NCBI GenBank assembly: GCA_021229015.1
Contig: CM037782.1
Location: forward strand, 41,779,226-41,843,225
Length of the DNA: 64,000 bases
Origin: Solen grandis
Lineage: Eukaryota > Mollusca > Bivalvia > Adapedonta > Solenidae
Direction: 5' to 3'
A program made the translations under genes and the position numbers. Each line of letters starts with the position of its first letter. Positions within the stretch are counted from its first letter, which is position 1. Positions 58,347-64,000 of this stretch are shown one piece after another. The notes beneath the pieces were generated by a model, which saw only the letters and a list, made by a program, of their open reading frames with translations, did no database searches and had not been told where the DNA came from.

Positions 58347-59826
58347 ATCAACAGACAGACCTGATTCACTGGGCGTACGAGGACTGTGTGAATGTGACCC
58401 CTACAGAACTGGCCATTAACGACCATATTGACAATACCTACCTGTACAATGTGGTCGCTCCTCAAGCCGTCTCGGCAAAGAGTACGTACTATAAGTCCAT
58501 GCTTTTTGATAAAAATTGAAAAATATTCATATATCTTCTTTTTTCTTTTCTTTTCTTTTTAGAGAGAAAGAAGTGGGAAACGGGAATATCATACACCATT
58601 TATGAGGAAGAGTTAATCTCATAACGAAATGAAATTTGCGCATGTTAATCGCAATGACCAATTGGCGGATTCAAAATAAACTTGATGTAATTCCACGAGC
58701 CATTATTATAACTGAAACATACATAAATAATTATGTTAAAAAAGGTCATGTCCAATATCTTACCCTTACTCTAGAACATAACATGTAGACCAGAGTTCGA
58801 CTCAGAAGGCTAAAAGATCAGCTTAGTTATTTCAATATTGGCAGAGCAATTGTTTAGTACATAAGTTTTATTTCATTTCTCTGTTATGGGTATGTTCTAG
58901 GCCCGTTTTATTTCGAGCTGTCCTACATGCGATCCTCCAACCGCGGGATGCCGACGTTCCCAGGGATAGGGGTCACCAGCGGCGAGTGTCCGGTGACGTG
59001 CGAGGGTTTCATCATGCTACGTGACGTCACTACCGCCCTGTTCTATGGCACTTCTGGGAGACTCATAACTTGGAAGGGTCAGATTTTTTCAGTTCTTATC
59101 CCCACCCCTTCATTTTAAATATTAACTGACATATTCAGATCCGTAACTATTATAACAATGATCATAGATATATATTCAAAATATTTTATTTGATATAGAT
59201 CCGTTAATTTGCTATGAATGTAATAATCACCGATTTCATGCATTAAAAACTTGGGTAAAGAACTGATAAACCAAATTATTAATCACGTCTTCAAAAAGAG
59301 GATCTAGTATGATTGTTTATTGAATAATTACTAGACGAAACTGAGTATCGCTTTTAATAATTACGTGTATAGCATTTATAACATAATCTGAAGATTAATA
59401 TATTCATCTGGTAGCCAGTTTTGTTAACTGTTAAGAAGTAAGCATTGAGTGAAAACGGTACATAAAATAGTATATTTATGTATTAAGGTGGTGTGGGTAA
59501 GATACGATATGTGATTTTTGATATGCGGTCTTATGACAGAAGATATCTAGCAGCTTGTATAAAATATATATGAAATAAAGGTAATCTAGATTTTGTTTTA
59601 TTAACAAATCACTCTTTTCACAGGTGGTAAACAGGCTAAGATGAAGAACGAAAGTGGTATTTGCACTAATGTCGGATGTTCAATCAGCTTTGCAGACGAT
59701 AAGTGCGTTTTGCAGTTTCTCTGCAACGGACATCTCGTGATTTCTCACGAGATGAAGCAGACTGCTGGCGGCGTGTTTCCGGTGATCAGTTTCCAGCCGG
59801 GATCAGAAGGTGTGATATTGATTTAA
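51999..59826 (+). CDS. SPRY-domain gene, eight exons, one in-frame stop
   Basis: Exons: 51999-52038, 54278-54484 (or -54469), 55673-55924, 56607-56732, 57790-57998, 58355-58481, 58901-59077, 59624-59826; every junction keeps phase. The product is about 441-446 residues. The last two exons form a SPRY domain: PFYFELSYMRSS, FPGIGVTS, ALFYGTSGRLITW, then VGCSISFADD, LQFLCNGHLV, GGVFPVISFQPGSEG. SPRY domains bind protein partners. Upstream exons (CADGDTFGCGHLYQNC, ECPACYCLRFKVLAK and others) are not recognised. Exon 1 gives a short hydrophobic start (MAIGCILILF) that could be a signal peptide, odd for a SPRY protein. TAG at 57858-57860 interrupts exon 5 with good coding sequence on both sides; TGG would restore Trp. 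So this may be a pseudogene, a null allele or an assembly error. Large repeat arrays fill introns 1 and 2. Confidence 0.65.
52103..53603. repeat. 26-bp minisatellite in intron 1, about 57 copies
   Basis: Unit TTACACTCTTATCCTGTGAA then CGTATC. The last eight bases vary among a few types (AACGTATC, GACAGTTC, AACGGTTC, AAGGTATC, AACGGATC). All three forward frames stay open for long stretches because the unit has no stop codon in any frame, so the long ORFs here are artefacts. Confidence 0.9.
53699..53806. repeat. Self-complementary TTTA / TAAA array
   Basis: TTTA units are followed by about 14 AAAT units and then TTTATTTATT again. The two halves could form a long hairpin. Confidence 0.85.
54610..55376. 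repeat. About 79-bp tandem repeat in intron 2, nine to ten copies
   Basis: Unit GATATTCAAATATATCAAGT, AATCATACTGTAGTTTAGTA, TGAAGTCCATATTAAACACT, GTGAACCAATGTTTCTTGC. Some units are partial. Copies are very similar, so the array is young. Confidence 0.85.
56955..57130 (+). repeat. SINE-like fragment, plus strand
   Basis: AGTACTGGTTCAACCCAGGA followed by TTGGACGTAAAATTGAG resembles the tail half of the SINE body seen at 40100. Moderate similarity only. Confidence 0.35.
57180..57512 (-). repeat. tRNA-derived SINE or tRNA-like repeat, minus strand
   Basis: On the minus strand, GGCGGAGCAGTGGCTCAGTG and GGGTTCAAATC look like A and B boxes. The body beyond is unlike the other SINEs here. It lies in intron 4 of the SPRY gene. 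Confidence 0.5.
57582..57650. repeat. (AT)n microsatellite in intron 4
   Basis: About 33 AT units, placed between SINE fragments at 57512 and 57655. Confidence 0.9.
57655..57770 (-). repeat. SINE body fragment, minus strand
   Basis: GGGAAACGAGTTTTTGCAAC and CCTGGGTTGGACCAGAACTT match the body region at 14300-14360. It ends 20 bases before exon 5 of the SPRY gene. Confidence 0.5.
58193..58350. repeat. Compound tetranucleotide array next to a splice acceptor
   Basis: About eleven GAAT units, eleven TTAA units, GTTT units and then about eleven GATT units follow each other without a break. The last GATT is nine bases from the acceptor at 58353-58354. Confidence 0.85.
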
Positions 59827-59998
59827 TGCCATTCACCAGTAATTTAACAGTATCCAAACAACACTTGCTTCAGTAAATCAAACAGCGACGGGGTAAAAGT
59901 TTGAATTACTTGCTGCCTGTTTTGTCCCTTTTTTCTTCGAGGATATGGTATTGCTATTTCCGAAACATGATAGCAATGGTTTTGTTGCTGTTATTTTA

Positions 59999-61002
59999 TC
60001 TCGACTATTGGAAGAGTATAGAGCTATAACACTCACAGAGTAGGCGTCGCAGTTGGTTTAAAACTCTTTTCCCCCCAAGGTTTTATCTTAAATACTATCA
60101 AGGATATTTGCTTCAAACTTCACGTGCTTACTTGATATATCAATGTGAATAATTCACATAACTATGTCAGCTCTGTCAGCAGTTATTACAGATTTATGCC
60201 CCTTTAAGACTTAGAAAATTTAATTTAAAGTGATTGCCTGTACTGGATATCTGCCTGTATTGGATATCTTCCCATTCAGTGAAGATATCTTTTCGAAGAC
60301 TTTGCACGTAGGTTTGAGTCATTGGTCAATGGCATTGTACATGGTCAGACAACTCTTACCTGTTTTTACAAATTTATCCCCCTTTTTTGACTTGGAAAGG
60401 TTAATTTTTGCATGTAACATACTATCTTCATATTTATATCTATGCAATCAGTCGAAGGATTGACTTGAAACTTCATAAAGGTGCTCAGGTACATCAGACC
60501 ACCAAGTTAGATAACTCTTGGTGGAATCATGGCCCCCTTTGAACGTAAAAGAAAATTTGGATAAGGTTTTACGTGCAAGTACTATCAAAGCTACATTTCT
60601 GAAACCATTGTATGTATTGAAATAAAACTTCACATGTGTCTTGCCAAGTTAGATGACTTTAAGATGAATTTAACTTACTGGCCTTTTTTTACTGAGAAAA
60701 TTTGGTTAAAGTTTTGTGAGCAAGTACTGAGCTGTACCTGAAAAAAAAAACATTGCAAGTATTAGATTGAAACTATAACACTCCAGTTTACTGATTATAT
60801 AAATATAAATAACTCTTAGTTGAATTTCATGCAAATCATAGGCTTTTTTTGTCTTTGAAAATTTGGCGGGTTTTTCATGTTGGCTAAATTTTTTACTACT
60901 AAAGTAATTTACTATGATTCATACATCTTTGTTAGCAGCTATAATTATTGATTTGATCCTTAAACTAAAAAGTCCCAGAATAGTCGAGCGCGCTGTCTTG
61001 TT
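59999..61002 (+). mobile_element. Family-2 element, about 1-kb decayed copy
   Basis: Starts near ATCTCGACTATTGGAAGAGT and ends GAATAGTCGAGCGCGCTGTC then TTGTT, having lost half of the terminal hairpin. The body has several diverged units with ATACTATCAA, GAAACTTCACATG and GGCCTTTTTT-like blocks. It separates the SPRY exons from the TIR-like exons. Confidence 0.6.
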
Positions 61003-62325
61003 ACTAAACTGTTAACAATTCAATAATATTATAGATAAACTTCCTTGATAAAATTGCTATTTTAGTTCAAATGCGGTATTGATTACAAGTTAATGATTCT
61101 GCTGCACATTTAAAAGGTCATCACTACAAAGTTTCTATGGCTGGGGTAGAAGGAACGTCAAATGTAAGCCAGATAATGACGTCACCGGTGATAGCTGAAG
61201 TGCAGGGCACGTTGCTATTTGAATGGGACTAAAAACCCAAAATTAAATTTTTTTTTTTTGATTCTTATGATATTTTTAACAAAAAATTTTTCCTATTAAA
61301 CATAGAAAGAAGTTTAAATCAATTTATATGAACTTGCATCTATAAGTAAATAATATCGTAAAATAAATGTAGATATCCATATCATTTCGGGTTTTCGGAT
61401 CACGTTTAATACATTTATCCACTGAAACCCGTGTAAGAGTATCCAGTGTTTGATGTTAGGCAAAGTACAAAGCAAAAACAAAAGAAAAGAAAAAAAATCT
61501 GGACGAAGATTTCGGATTTCATTCTTTTTCAATGTGCCGTTGTGCATTTAAGATTGTGTCTCTCAGAGGAGTTGATGAAAGCCGCCGTTTCAATGATATT
61601 TCCCGATGCTATCCATACTGCACAGGAAAGGCCACACAGGGTATTAGAACCGACGGGTTCTAGAACGAAAAACAAAAACACGAGATGCTTATTTTAAATA
61701 AAGAATGAAAAATGAAAAGCATTTCTTTATTATGAAACACCTTTGCATACATGTTAGCTCACTCTATTTACTCAAAGTAAACAATAGTAAATATTATATT
61801 GATTGCCCTTTTTTACTAATGTTACACATCTAAATTAATCAAATTGTTTGCCGTTGAAGAAATTCTCATAGATGAAGAGGTGATTTTATATAGACCTGTC
61901 CACGATTATCATCATCATCATTGTCGTCATCATCATCATCAACACCAAAAACAACATCATCATCATCAGAATTTTTGTTGTTGGGTATTTATTGTATGTG
62001 TTACCATCATTGTTGTTGTTGTTGGTGGTGGTGGTGATGTATTCTAAAGAAACCTAGTATTAAACTGAAGAACTTTGTCAGTGTAGGTGTTTGGAATTAA
62101 TAGTGTCTGTTCCTCAAATAGAATCCTGACAAAAGGTATATTTTCTTTTAAGGTGAGACGAATGAGTACACTGACAATAATGTGGTTGCTAGGAAACAGG
62201 GGAAACTGTCGTCTGTCCATTCTGTCTATATCTGCCATTGTCCAGACGACAATATTAAAGTACAGGAAATTATGGGCGGGTAAGTTACATAAGCTGTCAG
62301 GGCAAGACGTTTGCACACTAACATG
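61003..62325. other. No secure gene; CAT-rich microsatellite
   Basis: There is a repeat of CAT/CAA at 61908-61965 and GTTGTTG at 62008-62035. Short ORFs are not supported. It would be an intron if the SPRY and TIR-like exons belong together. Confidence 0.4.
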
Positions 62326-62329
62326 GATG

Positions 62330-62520
62330 TCAGAGTGGATACAGCATCTGGCCCAGGGTGTCTGGAGTTCGAACTTGCCCGCGACATAACAAATCGTTTA
62401 GAATGGCTCTGGCTCTGGAATATTTCCCTTCTGCTTGGCATTTAGGACATAAGAGTATATCCAGAGGTGGTATCAGGATAGTGTGGTATCATGCAACGTT
62501 TCGTGATAGCAGTCAAAACT
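62330..62520 (+). repeat. Candidate tRNA-derived SINE
   Basis: TGTCAGAGTGGATACAGCAT and GGAGTTCGAACTTGC resemble A and B boxes, spaced as in a tRNA. The body (GGCATTTAGGACATAAGAG) is not shared with the other SINEs here, and the tail is unclear. Confidence 0.45.
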
Positions 62521-62672
62521 GCAATACACTAGATTTCTTTGTGCGAACGTGTGCGTGTGTGTCACTCTTTTGTGTAAGCTTACCTCTAAGGTACTGATTG
62601 GATTTGAACATGATTCGAAATGAAATAGTTGAAAATACATTAAACAAATTTGCTGCCCATTAGAAACAATAC

Positions 62673-62677
<5 letters not shown>

Positions 62678-62741
<64 letters not shown>
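62678..62741. repeat. (AT)n microsatellite
   Basis: About 30 AT units; the ORF crossing it (poly Y-I) is an artefact. Confidence 0.9.
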
Positions 62742-62744
<3 letters not shown>

Positions 62745-62842
62745 GAATGGTTTTATTTACTTTGAATTCGTTGACAAATTATGCAAGTGTGGAATAAAAA
62801 GAAAATATTTATCATGCTCATTTTTTGCTAAGTTTTTTTAAG

Positions 62843-63709
62843 TCGTCATATCGACAAGTTTTGTTTAAAACTATGTTTCCCATGGCCTTAGAAATAGATA
62901 GAGCTCAAACAGGCTGTATCCCGCCTTTTTACAGTCTTCAAAGCAAAGGCTACGATGTGCAGACGACATGCTTTTCCAAAGAACTTGATAACGACCTATC
63001 GTGTGTAAGCCTAAAAACATGTGAGGTCGCCATTTTATGCTTGTCTCCGCGTGCGTCGGCAGACGACACAACGGCACAGAAAGTGGATACTATAGTGATG
63101 AAGAGTAAGTCTTCTTTGTACTCTTTGTATAAACGTGAGGCATTTGCACATTATCGAGTACAAGATACATACAGTGGAACCTGTATTTACCAAGCGGTCA
63201 ACCTGTATTTAGCGGTCAAAAAATGTTACTAAACTGTAGCATTTTGTTATATATTTACACTTTATTAAGCGGTCACCTCTGTTAAGCGGCCACGTTCATC
63301 TGTTTCCTTGACTGACCGCTTAAAACAGGTTTGACTGTATATCATAATACTTTGTTTATCATGATATAAGTTATGTCGACAAATTGGCTCGAAAATAAAA
63401 CTTTTGATCACTTGGGATTAAAGTCTCGTTTACATTTTGAGGACAAGCTATATTCTTTATCATTTTGATGAAGCGACTATTTTCTCTTCTCTAAAGATAG
63501 ATTTAACTTTTCAATATATGTTAGACATACCGATACTGCCTGTGATTTTGGAGCCCACTGCCTGCCCCCCTGGTGGACTTCTTGCTCACGCGGCGTCCAC
63601 GTTAGAACGTTACAGCAGCATCAGCGTAGACGTTACCGACATGACGTTGGGGTCCCATGACGTCAAAGTCAAAGAGCTCAGTTTTCATAAAGCCATCGGA
63701 ACTTCAATC
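62843..63709 (+). CDS. Two exons with a TIR-like fold (partial gene)
   Basis: Exon A ends at 63104 (AAGA|GTAAGT). Exon B is 63525-63709 (TATGTTAG|ACATACC, then ATC|GTAAGT), and the phase matches. The spliced product reads YSLQSKGYDVQTTCFS, then KTCEVAILCLSPRAS, then NIPILPVILEPTACPPGG, LERYSSISVDV. This order (a GY-V strand, a VAILCLSP strand, then IPI-PV-LEP) resembles TIR/TIR_2 domains, which signal in innate immunity or act as NADases. I cannot place a catalytic Glu with certainty. The start of exon A is uncertain: 62843 is phase 0, whereas an acceptor at 62895 (CCTTAG|AAATAG) would be phase 1 and could join a donor in the SPRY exon (GAAG|GTGTGA, about 59810). The gene continues beyond 63709. 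Confidence 0.5.
63172..63337. mobile_element. 166-bp MITE with TA target duplication
   Basis: The left end CAGTGGAACCTGTATTTACC and the right end, which reads CAGTCAAACCTGTTTTAAGC on the other strand, are imperfect inverted repeats sharing CAGT--AACCTGT and AAGCGGTCA. TA flanks both sides (63170-63171, 63338-63339). That fits a Tc1/mariner- or pogo-derived MITE. It lies in the intron between the TIR-like exons. Its ends differ from those of the pogo element at 14.9 kb. Confidence 0.75.
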
Positions 63710-63799
63710 GTAAGTACTATTTATTTCAGCATAATTATTTTAGTCAAACGTAGTGATGGCATTTTTCATAAAGCAACAAATAAGAAACGTTTTTCCTAA

Positions 63800-64000
63800 T
63801 CTCTCAATTCTAAGTACCTGAGAAAGGTGCCACTTGCTTGCACGTGTTTCGTCTGAAGTACTGGTCTGTTCGGGATTTGAGAACGAGGAGGAATGGAAGT
63901 CGCTAAATTTAGCAGTTCCATGGTTTTCATGGACCACGGGCTCGACGGTTTGGAGATTGATCACTGTTGAAGACTTGAATTTTTCAAGGACCTAATAGAA
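63800..64000 (+). other. Possible further exon at the window edge
   Basis: One plus frame is open from about 63820 to the end (SSEVLVCSGFENEEEWKSLN and onward), but its phase does not fit the donor at 63709. The minus strand is also open over 63740-63964. I cannot decide between a real exon and chance. Confidence 0.2.

Noticed and set aside
61844..62047. His-rich ORF
   Set aside because: It is the reading of a CAT/CAA microsatellite.
62650..62841. ORF with a long Tyr-Ile run
   Set aside because: It is the translation of an (AT)n microsatellite.
63740..63964. Minus-strand 74-residue ORF
   Set aside because: The plus strand is open over part of the same stretch, and neither shows a domain or a fitting splice phase. 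Left unassigned.

Overview
This is eukaryotic DNA, most likely from a bivalve mollusc. The genes have introns with GT..AG borders, the sequence is AT-rich, and microsatellites, minisatellites, tRNA-derived SINEs and repeat families of a kind common in bivalves fill most of the space. A 100-base run of N (27660-27759) shows it is a draft assembly. I cannot name the species. Genes, left to right: (1) a two-exon BTB-BACK-Kelch protein on the minus strand (9088-11040). (2) A near-complete pogo/Tigger-type DNA transposon (14946-19784), with 25-bp perfect terminal inverted repeats and TA target duplications. It carries a transposase broken by one in-frame TAG and, unexpectedly, a second ORF encoding a HIRAN domain. 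(3) An F-box protein of the FBXO30/FBXO40 type (21519-25385). (4) A partial, unidentified ORF beside the assembly gap (27760-28245). (5) A five-exon DUF4806-type gene with an R-P-Q-P-Q repeat region and an apparent 1-base frameshift (28573-33236). (6) A small Cys-rich ORF (38862-39035) and an unidentified minus-strand ORF inside a local repeat cluster (41022-41456). (7) An eight-exon gene ending in a SPRY domain, with one in-frame TAG (51999-59826). (8) Two exons resembling a TIR fold (about 62843-63709), which may be a neighbour or a continuation of the SPRY gene. Layout of the rest: 1-2790 is an old array of about 820-bp units. 2910-6889 is a cluster of five copies of a repeat family beginning AGCTCACCTGAGC and ending in a GGGCCATCATGGCCC hairpin plus CTCTTGTT. 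Further copies sit at 18.1, 23.4, 33.7 and 47.4 kb. A second family (AGCTCGAC...GTCGAGC) has a different sequence but the same architecture, and one copy is the target into which the pogo element jumped. 41.8-43.4 kb is a 50-bp minisatellite, 52.1-53.6 kb a 26-bp minisatellite and 54.6-55.4 kb a 79-bp array. Most of 43.4-52.0 kb is non-coding as far as I can see. The genes show no sign of acting in one pathway; the Kelch, F-box, SPRY and TIR-like products only suggest ubiquitin-linked and innate-immune themes. The strongest lead is the pogo transposon with a HIRAN accessory gene. The second is the repeat class with fixed ends and interchangeable internal tandem cores.
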